Shown here: piece by piece, positions 44,727 through 53,263 of the stretch
Position numbering within the stretch: position 1 is the first letter of the stretch
Layout of the letters: the number at the start of each line of letters is the position of its first letter
NCBI GenBank assembly: GCA_035626595.1
Contig: DASPNJ010000139.1
Location: 68,789-132,788, forward strand
DNA from: JAQGMV01 sp035626595
Lineage (GTDB): Bacteria > Pseudomonadota > Gammaproteobacteria > Burkholderiales > SG8-41
Length of the DNA: 64,000 nt
Direction: 5' to 3'
Program-made: the position numbers and the translations under genes
The notes under the pieces: generated by a model
Seen by the model: the letters and a program-made list of their open reading frames with translations, nothing else
Databases searched by the model: none
Told to the model about the DNA's origin: nothing

Positions 44727-46439
44727 ATGACGCGCAGAGAATTCCTCGAAGCGGTCGCGGCCGCGCTGGCGGCCGGCCTGCCGCTCGGCTCGGCACGCGC
44801 CGCGAGCGATGCGCAGGCGCTGTACACCCTCCCCGCACGCCGCGGCGGCGTCACGCTGCTCCATTTCACGGACTGCCACGCGCAGCTCCTGCCGGTCCAC
44901 TTCCGCGAGCCGGACGTGAACATCGGCGTGGCGGCCGCGCGCGGCAAGCCGCCGCATCTCGTCGGCGAGGCGCTGCTGAAGTACTTCGGGATTGCACCGG
45001 GCACGCCGCTCGCGCACGCCTACACGCATCTTGATTTCGCGGAAGCGGCGCGCCAGTACGGAAAGCTGGGCGGCTTCGCCCATCTCGCGACGCTGGTGAA
45101 GGCGGTGCGCGCGCAGCGTCCCGGCGCGCTGCTCCTCGACGGCGGCGACAACTGGCAGGGCTCGGCGACCGCGCTGTGGACCGCAGGGGCGGACATGCGC
45201 GCGGCGTCGAAAGCGCTCGGCGTGGACATCATGACCGGCCACTGGGAGTTCACCTACGGCGCTTCACGGATGAAGCAGGCGATCGACAAGGACCTCGGCG
45301 CAATCGAGTTCCTCGCGCAGAACGTGCGCACCGCGGATTTCGACGACCCGGTGTTCAAGGCGTACACGCTGAAAGAGATGAACGGCGTGCCCGTTGCGAT
45401 CGTCGGGCAGGCGTTTCCGTACACGCCAATCGCGAACCCCCGCCACTTCGTGCCCGACTGGACCTTCGGCATCCAGGAAGAGCGGCTCCAGAAGATCGTG
45501 GACGAAGCGCGCGCCAAGGGTGCGTGGAGCGTGGTCCTGCTCTCGCACAACGGCGTGGACGTCGATTTGAAGCTCGCGTCGCGCGTGACCGGCATCGACG
45601 CGATCCTCGGCGGCCACACTCATGACGCCGTGCCGCAGCCCATCGCGGTGAAGAACGCAAAAGGCACGACGCTCGTCACCAGCGCCGGCTCCAATGGCAA
45701 GTTTCTCGCGGTACTCGATCTCGACGTCACACGCGGCGGCGTAAAGTCGTACGACTATCGCCTGCTGCCGGTTTTCTCGAACGTCCTGCGGGCCGATGCG
45801 CAGATGGCGGCGCTCATCGACAAGGTACGTGCGCCGTACGCGGCGAAGCTCTCGGAAAAACTCGCCGTGAGCGAAGGGCTGCTCTATCGCCGAGGCAACT
45901 TCAACGGCACGCTGGACCAGGTCATCCTGGACGCGCTGCTGACGGTGAAGGACGCGCAGATCGCGTTTTCGCCCGGTTTCCGCTGGGGCACGAGCGTGCT
46001 GCCGGGCGCGGCGATCACCGCCGAAGACGTGATGAACGCAACCGCGATCACCTATCCGTTCGTCACGGTGAACGAGCTCACCGGCGAGAACATCAAGGCG
46101 CTGCTCGAGGACATCTGCGACAACCTGTTTAACCCCGATCCGTACTACCAGCAGGGCGGCGACATGGTGCGAATCGGCGGCCTGCGCTATTCGTGCGATC
46201 CCACGAAGCCGATCGGCCGGCGCATCGACAACATGACGCTCGGCGGCAAGCCGCTGGACGCGGCTCGGGGCTACAAAGTCGTGAGCTGGGCACCGGTCGC
46301 CGAGGGCGCATCCGGCGAACCCGTGTGGGAGGCGGTCATGTCGTACCTGCGCAACGTGAAGACGGTGCGTGCGCCGGCCCTCAACCGGCCGACGCTGCAC
46401 GGCGTCGCCGGCAACCCGGGAATCGCTGAGCGCCTCTGA
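44727..46439 (+). CDS. soxB: Thiosulfohydrolase SoxB
   Basis: 570-residue periplasmic di-manganese hydrolase that releases sulfate from SoxY-bound thiosulfonate. An R-R-E-F-L-E start suggests Tat export. Metallophosphatase motifs are intact: F-T-D-C-H, L-D-G-G-D-N-W, the SoxB-type G-H-W-E-F-T-Y-G, L-L-S-H-N-G and G-G-H-T-H-D. A 5'-nucleotidase C-terminal domain follows (about 370-560). It is 90 bp after soxX and ends convergently with the DsrE gene. Confidence -1.
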   Translation: MTRREFLEAVAAALAAGLPLGSARAASDAQALYTLPARRGGVTLLHFTDCHAQLLPVHFREPDVNIGVAAARGKPPHLVGEALLKYFGIAPGTPLAHAYTHLDFAEAARQYGKLGGFAHLATLVKAVRAQRPGALLLDGGDNWQGSATALWTAGADMRAASKALGVDIMTGHWEFTYGASRMKQAIDKDLGAIEFLAQNVRTADFDDPVFKAYTLKEMNGVPVAIVGQAFPYTPIANPRHFVPDWTFGIQEERLQKIVDEARAKGAWSVVLLSHNGVDVDLKLASRVTGIDAILGGHTHDAVPQPIAVKNAKGTTLVTSAGSNGKFLAVLDLDVTRGGVKSYDYRLLPVFSNVLRADAQMAALIDKVRAPYAAKLSEKLAVSEGLLYRRGNFNGTLDQVILDALLTVKDAQIAFSPGFRWGTSVLPGAAITAEDVMNATAITYPFVTVNELTGENIKALLEDICDNLFNPDPYYQQGGDMVRIGGLRYSCDPTKPIGRRIDNMTLGGKPLDAARGYKVVSWAPVAEGASGEPVWEAVMSYLRNVKTVRAPALNRPTLHGVAGNPGIAERL

Positions 46440-46448
46440 ACGGAGCGA

Positions 46449-46901
46449 CTACGGCCGCAGGTACGCGTAGCCCTCGCGCTGCTGGAGCCGCGTGATCTCC
46501 GCGACACCCGACGGCACGAACGTCGCCTCGGGAATGAAGCCGCTCTTCGAGAGCTTACGATTGCGCAGCGTGATCTCGCAGACCTCGAACTGCACGCCGC
46601 GCCCTTTGAGCTCCTCCACGCGGATGTTGTAGGGATTGCCGTTGCGATCCTTTGCACCATCGAAGAGGTAGTCGACGCCCTGCGCGTGCGCGACGACGAC
46701 GATCTTCGCCTGCGGATTCACCTCGAGATGATTGTTGATGTTGCGCAGCGCCGCCGAGGCTTGCGCCGCGGTGTCGTTGATGTGGTAGACGACCTTGTCG
46801 GGTCCCACGACGCCGCTGCCGTTACCGCCCGCGCCGCCGGTTGCACAGCCGCCGAGCGCCATCGCAAGCGCCGCTGCGTATGCCGCCGTATGAATCTTCA
46901 T
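46449..46901 (-). CDS. DsrE-family lipoprotein
   Basis: 150 residues. The signal ends L-G-G-C (lipobox), followed by a Gly-rich linker and a DsrE/DsrF-like domain: K-V-V-Y-H-I-N-D, K-I-V-V-V-A-H-A-Q-G-V and a Cys in F-E-V-C-E-I-T-L, the position of the sulfur-carrier Cys in that family. GGAGGTGA precedes ATG 46901. It is adjacent to soxB on the opposite strand, so a role in sulfur handling at the membrane is plausible but inferred. Confidence -1.
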   Translation of the reverse strand: MKIHTAAYAAALAMALGGCATGGAGGNGSGVVGPDKVVYHINDTAAQASAALRNINNHLEVNPQAKIVVVAHAQGVDYLFDGAKDRNGNPYNIRVEELKGRGVQFEVCEITLRNRKLSKSGFIPEATFVPSGVAEITRLQQREGYAYLRP

Positions 46902-46962
46902 CGCGTCACCTCCGTGGCGCGTATCCTACCGCCGCGCGCGGCTGGTGTATCGGTAAACGCAA

Positions 46963-47622
46963 TTACGGTTTCCGTACGCGGAAAATTAAGAAGTACTGGT
47001 TGGGCAGGAACGTATGCTCCTGCGCGAGCGCGTAGCCGGCTTTCTCGAGCTCCGACTTCACACGAGCGGCTTCGATTCGAGCGGACCTCGGCGGGCCCAC
47101 CGGCGAATCGATCCTGAAGTCGATGATTGCGACGCGGCCCTGCGGCTTGAGCGAGCCGGCGAGCTGACGGAAGTAGCGCTCGCGACTGTCGATGTGGTGA
47201 TAGACGTCCACGAACAGCGCGACATCGACTTTCTCCGGCAGCGCAGGATCGCTCGGCTTCGCCGCGATCGCAGCGAGGTTCTTCAACCCCTCGCGTTTTG
47301 CGCGCTCGGCGAGATGTTTGACCATCGCCGGCTCCGAGTCGACGGCATAGACGCGGCCTCCTGGCGTCATGTGCGCAAGGCGCACCGCGAAATAACCGGT
47401 GCCGGCGCCGATGTCCGCGATCACCGCATCGGGCTCGAGCGCGAGCGCCTGGATCACCTCGTGCGGCTTCTGCCACGCATCGCGCCTGGGATCGTCGAAG
47501 ACCTTCGACCACCGAGCGGCGTCGCCGAACCCGTGCTGATGCGTGTGGGGCGCCTGCGCCGCGGCAAGCGGAACGGCCGCGAGCGCCGCAGCGATCGCAG
47601 CGATGCATGCACGTCGATTCAT
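46963..47622 (-). CDS. Class I SAM-methyltransferase-like protein with signal peptide
   Basis: 219 residues. Residues about 1-22 form a signal peptide (A-A-L-A-A-V-P-L-A-A-A-Q-A). The methyltransferase fold follows: motif I A-D-I-G-A-G-T-G-Y-F (about 70-79), V-Y-A-V-D-S in motif II and V-A-L-F-V-D-V-Y-H-H. Export is unexpected because SAM is cytoplasmic. The signal-like region could be a membrane anchor. His-rich H-T-H-Q-H-G near 26 may bind metal. Substrate unknown. Confidence -1.
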   Translation of the reverse strand: MNRRACIAAIAAALAAVPLAAAQAPHTHQHGFGDAARWSKVFDDPRRDAWQKPHEVIQALALEPDAVIADIGAGTGYFAVRLAHMTPGGRVYAVDSEPAMVKHLAERAKREGLKNLAAIAAKPSDPALPEKVDVALFVDVYHHIDSRERYFRQLAGSLKPQGRVAIIDFRIDSPVGPPRSARIEAARVKSELEKAGYALAQEHTFLPNQYFLIFRVRKP

Positions 47623-47643
47623 TGAGCGGCGACGGCGATTGCG

Positions 47644-47844
47644 TCAGTGATCGTCGCGCTGGCTTCTTGGCGTTTTGGCGGCGAGCTGCCGCAGCAGCAT
47701 CTCCGCCACGCGCCGCGGATTCGCGCGGCCGCGCCTTCCTGTCAGGCGTGCCGAGCCACAGGACACGCTGACGAAGTCATTCGCAACGCTATAGGTCCCG
47801 GAAAGAACTCTGCCGCCTGCCAGCACCGTCAATCGAGCGCTCAT
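47644..47844 (-). CDS. Small hypothetical protein (66 residues)
   Basis: M-S-A-R-L-T-V-L-A-G-G-R-V-L-S-G-T-Y, a central C-G-S-A-R-L-T-G-R-R, ending basic and acidic. ATG 47844 is preceded by GGGAGG, which is partly inside the stem at 47859-47891. No recognised family. It lies 22 nt upstream of the methyltransferase-like gene on the same strand and may be co-transcribed with it. Confidence -1.
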   Translation of the reverse strand: MSARLTVLAGGRVLSGTYSVANDFVSVSCGSARLTGRRGRANPRRVAEMLLRQLAAKTPRSQRDDH

Positions 47845-47858
47845 GACTGATCGAGCCT

Positions 47859-47891
47859 CCCGGGATTCCGGATGCATGAATCAGTCCCGGG
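47859..47891 (-). promoter_or_regulatory. Stem-loop masking a ribosome-binding site
   Basis: CCCGGGA (47859-47865) pairs with TCCCGGG (47885-47891) around 19 nt. On the minus strand the left arm overlaps the Shine-Dalgarno (GGGAGG at 47856-47861) of the 66-residue ORF, so folding could reduce its translation. Confidence -1.
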
Positions 47892-47895
47892 TTGT

Positions 47896-47912
47896 GTCGG
47901 GAATTTCCCGAC
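47896..47912. promoter_or_regulatory. Near-perfect palindrome downstream of the KefB-type gene
   Basis: GTCGGGAA-T-TTCCCGAC: 8-bp arms around one central base. It could be an operator or a compact 3' end. No U-tract follows. No regulator is obvious. Confidence -1.
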
Positions 47913-47965
47913 GCGCGTCCGTGCATCATCGAGCGGCTGCGCAACCATGCGACGATGACGGTGGA

Positions 47966-49672
47966 TCAACCGCGCCGGTCGGCAGGCCGCCGCAGCAGTT
48001 GGTAGCGTTGCGAGCGCACGGCGTCCAGATCCGCCAGCACCTGCTCGGCCGGCGTGCCGAGCACGAGCAGAAGCTGAGTCGCGAGCATGAGCGAAGCTTC
48101 CATCGCTTCCGGAACGACCTCGGTCGCCCCCGCATTCACCAGCGCCTCGAGGCATGCCTCGTCGGCTGCGCGCGCGAGCACCGGCAGCTTCGCATCCGCG
48201 CGCCGCGCTTCGCTCAGCACGCGCAACGACGCGTTCAGGTGGTCGAAGCTCACGACGACCGCGCGCGCCTGCCGCAGCCCGGCAGCTTCGAGAACGCCGC
48301 GGCGCGCCGCGTCGCCGTAGTAAACGCGCTCGCCTTCGTCCCAGCCGCGCTTCACGCGTTCCGGATCGTTGTCGATGGCGACGCAGGCGATGCCGTGATC
48401 TTCGAGCAGGCGCACGAGTTGACGCCCGACGCGTCCGTAGCCGCAGACCACTACATGATCGCGCATGCCGGCCGTGGCGTGGGCGAGGTGCGCTTCGTCC
48501 GGCGCCGGCGCCGCTGCGTCGCTCCGAAATACCCGCGCGAGGACAGCGCCGCTGCGCCCGATCACGAGCGGGGCCATCAGCATCGAAATGACGATCGCCG
48601 CAAGCACCGGCTGGCTCGCCTCGAGCCCGACGAGACCGGTCCCCAGCGCGAGCGCGAGCAGCGCCACGCTGAACTCCCCGCCCTGCGCGACGGTAAGCCC
48701 GGTACGGGCGGCCTCGGGCATGCGATAGCCATAGACACGCGCAAGCAGCGTCACCAGTGCAGCCTTGCCTATGACGATAGCCACGACGAGCAGTGCGATC
48801 CGCGCCGCCGCGGGCGGCAATGCGGCCGGTTGAAGCTGCATGCCGATCACCATGAAGAAGAGCCCGAGCAGCACGTCGCGAAATGGCCGGATCTCGTCGT
48901 CGATCTGGTGCCTGAACTCGCTTCCGGAGAGCAACATGCCGGCGAGAAAGGCGCCGAGCGCAAGCGACAGGCCGACCGTCGCCGTCGTCCACGCCGCCGC
49001 GAGCGAGAGCAGCAGCGCGGTGAGCGTGAAAAGCTCGCGCGAGCGTGCTGCCTCGTGCAGGATCGGCCGCAGCGCATAGCGGCCGAGCACGAGCATCACC
49101 GCCCCCACCGCGAGCGCTTTTCCCAAGGCGATCACGAGCGCCATGCCGAGCCCGCCCCCGCCGCTCTGCGCGAGGATCGGAATCACCACGAGAAACGGGA
49201 TCGCCGCGATATCCTGGAAGAGCAGGATGCCGATGGCGAGCCGCCCGTGCGCCGTCTGGAGCTCGAGCTGATCGCGAAGCTGCTTGATGACGATGGCGGT
49301 GGACGACATCGACAATGCACCGCCCACGACGATCGCGCCCGCGGGATCGATGCCCAGCAGCCACGCCACGGCCGCTCCGGATAGTGTCCCCAGGACGACC
49401 TGCGCGCCGCCCAGCAGCAGCACGATGCGGCGCATCGCGACGAGCTCGGCGATCGAGAACTCGAGCCCGAGCGTGAAAAGCAGGAAGGCGACGCCGAGCT
49501 CGCCAAGCAAGTGGATCGTCCCGCTCTCGCCGATCCAGCCGAGCGCGTGCGGACCCGCGGCCGCGCCGAGCAGCACATAGCTCACGATCGGCGGCAGCTT
49601 CAGCCGCCGCAGCACCGCGAGCGCGATCGCAGCGAGCACGAGCAGCTTGAGTACCTCGGTCAGTCCATTCAT
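47966..49672 (-). CDS. KefB-type monovalent cation:proton antiporter
   Basis: 568 residues: twelve or so membrane helices of the CPA2 family (about 5-385), with G-L-E-F-S and the D-I-A-A-I-P motif in helix 5, then a cytoplasmic TrkA-N/RCK domain (V-V-V-C-G-Y-G-R-V-G-R, about 408-418). Such proteins export K+ or Na+ in exchange for H+ under nucleotide or glutathione control. ATG 49672 is chosen for the N-terminal helix; the extension to 49720 is unlikely. The C-terminal tail is short. Confidence -1.
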   Translation of the reverse strand: MNGLTEVLKLLVLAAIALAVLRRLKLPPIVSYVLLGAAAGPHALGWIGESGTIHLLGELGVAFLLFTLGLEFSIAELVAMRRIVLLLGGAQVVLGTLSGAAVAWLLGIDPAGAIVVGGALSMSSTAIVIKQLRDQLELQTAHGRLAIGILLFQDIAAIPFLVVIPILAQSGGGGLGMALVIALGKALAVGAVMLVLGRYALRPILHEAARSRELFTLTALLLSLAAAWTTATVGLSLALGAFLAGMLLSGSEFRHQIDDEIRPFRDVLLGLFFMVIGMQLQPAALPPAAARIALLVVAIVIGKAALVTLLARVYGYRMPEAARTGLTVAQGGEFSVALLALALGTGLVGLEASQPVLAAIVISMLMAPLVIGRSGAVLARVFRSDAAAPAPDEAHLAHATAGMRDHVVVCGYGRVGRQLVRLLEDHGIACVAIDNDPERVKRGWDEGERVYYGDAARRGVLEAAGLRQARAVVVSFDHLNASLRVLSEARRADAKLPVLARAADEACLEALVNAGATEVVPEAMEASLMLATQLLLVLGTPAEQVLADLDAVRSQRYQLLRRPADRRG

Positions 49673-49740
49673 TCGCGCGCATGGATAACACCGCAGGCGG
49701 CGGCGTGTCGAACATACCAAACTGCAACTACACTGCGGAC

Positions 49741-50301
49741 ATGAGCATCCTGATCGCCGGTCTCGCGCTGTTCCTCGGGCTGCACCTCATCCCGGCGTTT
49801 CCCGCGCTGCGCAAAGTCGTGGCCGAGGACCTGCTCGGACTGAAGCTCTACCAGCCGCTATTCGCCCTCGGCTCGGCGCTCGGGCTGGTGCTCATCATCG
49901 CGGGCTGGTGGCTGCGGCCGGAACGCGTACAGCTCTTCGACCCGTTTCCGGCGGCGCGTGCCGCTGCGCCGCTCCTCGTCACGCTCGCGTTCGTGCTGTT
50001 CGCGTCGGCCAACATGAAAACGCACATCCGCAAGGTCGTGCGGCACCCGATGCTGATCGGCCTCGTGCTGTGGTCAGGGGCGCATCTTTTCGCGAACGGC
50101 GACCTGGCCGGCACGATCCTCTTCGGGAGCTTCTTCGCGTATTCCATCGTGGACCTGATCTCGGCGATCGCGCGCGGCGCGGTCAAGCCGTTCGAGCCCA
50201 TGTGGAAGTACGACGGCATGGCGATCGTCGGCGGGCTCCTGCTGGCCGTCATCACGATCTACTTTCACCCGGCGATCTTCGGTACCGGGCGCGTGATGTA
50301 A
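49741..50301 (+). CDS. NnrU-family membrane protein
   Basis: 186 residues with five or so membrane helices and the NnrU pattern (H-L-I-P, R-x-V-V-R-H-P-M-L-I-G, H-L-F-A-N-G-D). NnrU proteins accompany denitrification or sulfur-oxidation genes in some genomes; the biochemical role is uncertain. TACACT (49729-49734) ends 6 nt before ATG 49741 with no Shine-Dalgarno. It diverges from the KefB-type gene. Confidence -1.
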   Translation: MSILIAGLALFLGLHLIPAFPALRKVVAEDLLGLKLYQPLFALGSALGLVLIIAGWWLRPERVQLFDPFPAARAAAPLLVTLAFVLFASANMKTHIRKVVRHPMLIGLVLWSGAHLFANGDLAGTILFGSFFAYSIVDLISAIARGAVKPFEPMWKYDGMAIVGGLLLAVITIYFHPAIFGTGRVM

Positions 50302-50305
50302 GCGG

Positions 50306-50836
50306 CTAACGCTTCACGCCGCGGCGCACAGCCATGGTCGTGCCGATCGCCGCCTGCTCGTCCCCACGCAGCACTCTGGCGGCGAGCGGCAGAAGCTCGG
50401 ACTCCTCGCGCGCGATGTGCCGCCGGTAAGTCGCCGCGAATTCGGCCACCGCAGCGCCTTCGAGCGCCGCGCAAGCGCCCGAGGCGATCGCGCTCAAGCG
50501 CTCGCGCAACGCGCTCCAGAGTACCCGCATACGGTCGTGGTCGCGCTGCAGGCCGTCGATCAGATCGAGCGTGCGCGCGTCACCGGCATGCGAGCGGATC
50601 GCGGGAAAAACATCGCGCTCTTCATCCTGGTGGTGATGCTCGCCCGCCGTATCGAAATAGCGCATGACGTTCGCCGCGGCCTGCCGCGCCTGCTCGTCCG
50701 CGCCGTGCTGCGGAAGGTGCCCGGCGAGACGCTCCAGCGTCTGCAAACGCTCTTCGATACGGTCGTGGCAGGCCTCGAGCATCTCCAGCGGATGATCGAA
50801 ATCCGCGCCGGGCGACGGTGTGCCGACGATGCTCAC
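50306..50836 (-). CDS. Hemerythrin HHE domain protein
   Basis: From GTG 50836, 176 residues (198 if from ATG 50902). Di-iron ligands of the HHE fold are visible: H in D-H-P-L-E-M-L, H-D-R-I-E-E-R, H-H-H-Q-D-E-E, H-D-R-M and H-I-A-R-E-E-S-E. Such proteins sense or carry O2 or NO or store iron. GTG 50836 lies 11 nt after the kinase stop; ATG 50902 would overlap that gene by 56 bp. It is thus the last gene of the receptor/YfiR/kinase operon or a close follower. Confidence -1.
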   Translation of the reverse strand: MSIVGTPSPGADFDHPLEMLEACHDRIEERLQTLERLAGHLPQHGADEQARQAAANVMRYFDTAGEHHHQDEERDVFPAIRSHAGDARTLDLIDGLQRDHDRMRVLWSALRERLSAIASGACAALEGAAVAEFAATYRRHIAREESELLPLAARVLRGDEQAAIGTTMAVRRGVKR

Positions 50837-50846
50837 GCGCAGCCGG

Positions 50847-52706
50847 TCATCGGGCCGTTCGATCCATCGTTCGCCGGTCCGCGGCGGTAGAAGCGATCTC
50901 ATGGAGCAGCGCCGGGAGTGTTGCGGGATCGATCGGCTTCACGATGTGATGGTCGAAACCCGCCTCCTGCGTGCGCAGCTTGTCTGTCTCCTGGCCGAAG
51001 CCGGTGATCGCGACCAGGACGATCGCACCCGTGCGCGTGTTCGCGCGGAGCGTCCGCGCCACGTCGTAGCCGCTCATGCCGGGCATGCCGATGTCGACGA
51101 ATGCGATCCGCGGCTGGAACGCCTCGGCCGCGGCGACGCCGGCTATGCCGTCGTGCTCCACCCTCACCTCGTGTCCCAGATCGCGCAGGATCATGGCGAG
51201 ACTCGTCGCGAAATCCTGGTTGTCGTCGACGACGAGAATGCGCTGCGTGGGCTGCCGCGTTTCGTCCCTCGCGGATGCGCCCGGCGCCGCGGCGTCGTGC
51301 CTCGACGCGATCGGCAGTCGCACGGTAAAGCGGCTGCCGCGGCCGACGCCTGCGCTGAACGCTTCGATAGAGCCGCCGTGCATGCGTACGAGATGCCGCG
51401 ACAGAGCCAGACCGACGCCGAGACCGCTCTGCACGGTGCGGTCGACCGCCGCATCGCCCTGCGTGAACATCTCGAACAGTCGCGGCAGAACGTCGGGCGC
51501 GATGCCCATGCCGTTGTCCGCGATGGTGACACGCACTTCGTCGGCCGCGACCTCCGCACGCAGCGCCATGTCCCCGCCCGGCTGGGTGTACTTCGCCGCA
51601 TTGTTGAGCAAGTTCGAGAATACCTGCGCGAGCCGCGTCTCATCGCCGGTGAGATAGATCTCCTGTGGCGGCAGCTCGACGGTGAAACGGTGGCCGCGTG
51701 AATCGATGACGGGGCGCGCAATCTCCACCGCGTTCTCGATGACGCCGCGCAGCTCGACCAGCTCGCGGTGCAGGACGAGCTTGCCGGTCGTGATGCGCGA
51801 GACGTCCAGCAGGTCGTCGACCAGACGCACCATCTGCTTTACCTGCCGCGCCATCATGCGCCGCGCTTCGGCCGCGACTTCGGGCTTGCCGTCCGCCGCC
51901 TCGAGCAGGTGCAGCGCGTTGCTGATCGGCGCGAGCGGATTCCTGAGCTCGTGCGCGAGCGTCGCCAGGAACTGGTCCTTCATGCGGTCGGCGGTCAGCA
52001 GCGCCTGCGAGCGCCGCCCGATCTCCGCCAGCATGTCGTTGAAGGCGTCAACGAGATAGCCGATCTCGTCGCGCGTCGTCTTCTTCACGCGCAGCGAGAA
52101 GTCCCGGCTTTCCATCACGTGCCGAGCGACCTGCGACATGTCCGCGATGGGGCGCGTGATGGCGCGCTGGAGCCACGCCGACATGACGAATGCGGCGAGC
52201 AGGCTCAGCCCGAACACGAGACCGAGAATGCTCACGTAATCCGCGATGCGGCCGAGCAGTCCGTAGCGCGCCCGGATATATACCGTGCCCTGCTCCCGCT
52301 GGTTTTCGACGATCCGGTGAAAGATCTCGATGTCCCCGTCCTTCACGTCGACGCCGCTGCCGAAGGGCGGCCGCGGAAATTCTCGCTCGGGAATGCCGGC
52401 CTGCGTGTAGCTCGCGAAAAGCTCGCCTCGCGTGTTGTAGATGGCCGCCGCGAGGATCTGCGGCCGCACCCGCAGCAGATCGAGGTTTTCGCGCGCGACG
52501 CGCCGGTCGTCGAACGCAAGCGCTGCGATGCTCGCGCCGCCGAGGATCTCGGCCTGCGTCGTGAGGTCGCTCGCCCAGCGCTCGTAGTGCGTGCGCACGT
52601 CGTACGCGATGAGCGCCGCACCCGCGACAAGGAGCGCGGCGAGCGTGCTCGCGAGCATCAGGGCGAGCACCTTCGAGCGAACCGAGTAGCCGATGCGCCA
52701 GAGCAT
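50847..52706 (-). CDS. Hybrid sensor histidine kinase with receiver domain
   Basis: 619 residues. Two membrane helices (about 12-34, 155-178) flank a periplasmic sensor. HAMP (about 180-232), HisKA with His252 in A-H-E-L-R-N-P-L, HATPase_c (N-L-L-N-N-A-A-K-Y, G-L-G-V-G-L-A-L), then a C-terminal receiver with phosphoacceptor Asp538 in V-D-I-G-M-P-G. No DNA-binding domain, so output passes elsewhere. ATG 52706 overlaps the YfiR-like stop by one base (TGATG). Confidence -1.
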   Translation of the reverse strand: MLWRIGYSVRSKVLALMLASTLAALLVAGAALIAYDVRTHYERWASDLTTQAEILGGASIAALAFDDRRVARENLDLLRVRPQILAAAIYNTRGELFASYTQAGIPEREFPRPPFGSGVDVKDGDIEIFHRIVENQREQGTVYIRARYGLLGRIADYVSILGLVFGLSLLAAFVMSAWLQRAITRPIADMSQVARHVMESRDFSLRVKKTTRDEIGYLVDAFNDMLAEIGRRSQALLTADRMKDQFLATLAHELRNPLAPISNALHLLEAADGKPEVAAEARRMMARQVKQMVRLVDDLLDVSRITTGKLVLHRELVELRGVIENAVEIARPVIDSRGHRFTVELPPQEIYLTGDETRLAQVFSNLLNNAAKYTQPGGDMALRAEVAADEVRVTIADNGMGIAPDVLPRLFEMFTQGDAAVDRTVQSGLGVGLALSRHLVRMHGGSIEAFSAGVGRGSRFTVRLPIASRHDAAAPGASARDETRQPTQRILVVDDNQDFATSLAMILRDLGHEVRVEHDGIAGVAAAEAFQPRIAFVDIGMPGMSGYDVARTLRANTRTGAIVLVAITGFGQETDKLRTQEAGFDHHIVKPIDPATLPALLHEIASTAADRRTMDRTAR

Positions 52707-53263
52707 CACGGCCCGCTCCGCACGGACTGCGCGACCGCGAGCATTCTCGCGCTCAGCTTGACCTCGCGCTTCTCGGCGGCGGCGAGCGCGACCTCGAAGC
52801 GCACGCGCCCCTCCACGATCACGAAATTGATGATGCTGCCCTGCGCGAGCGCGCCTTCCGATTCGGTCACGAGCACAGCGTATTTCGGTGCGGCGCGCGC
52901 GAGCTGGCCGATGCGCGCGCGCTCGGATGCCGGGATAAACAGAAGGTGCACGGGTCTCGCGCCGAGTACGGCTTCCGTCACGCGCCGCACCTCGATGCGC
53001 CGTCCGCCCACCGTGCGCCCCGCCGTCAACTGCGCGAGCTCCGCGGCGACGCCGTCGCTCGCTCCGGCCACCGCGATCACGATCGGCGCGTCGGCAGCCG
53101 CGAAGGCGCCGTCGGGCCACGCGATGAATTCGGTGAACCGATACAGGTACGCCGCCTTCACGCGCTGCTCCAGCGCGCGTTCGCTATCGTCCGCGGCACC
53201 CGCGAAGTGCGCCGCGAACACGAGAATGAGCGCGCAGACGAGACGCGCGATCACGGTCGCCAT
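52706..53263 (-). CDS. YfiR-like (DUF4154) periplasmic protein
   Basis: 185 residues with a signal peptide (about 1-25, ending A-G-A-A) and a DUF4154/YfiR domain: V-K-A-A-Y-L-Y-R-F-T-E-F-I-A-W-P (about 36-51), V-H-L-L-F-I-P and a C-terminal V-R-F-E. In Pseudomonas YfiR restrains a diguanylate cyclase from the periplasm; here the partner is probably the adjacent hybrid kinase. ATG 53263 lies inside the 3' end of the receptor gene (13-bp overlap). Confidence -1.
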   Translation of the reverse strand: MATVIARLVCALILVFAAHFAGAADDSERALEQRVKAAYLYRFTEFIAWPDGAFAAADAPIVIAVAGASDGVAAELAQLTAGRTVGGRRIEVRRVTEAVLGARPVHLLFIPASERARIGQLARAAPKYAVLVTESEGALAQGSIINFVIVEGRVRFEVALAAAEKREVKLSARMLAVAQSVRSGP

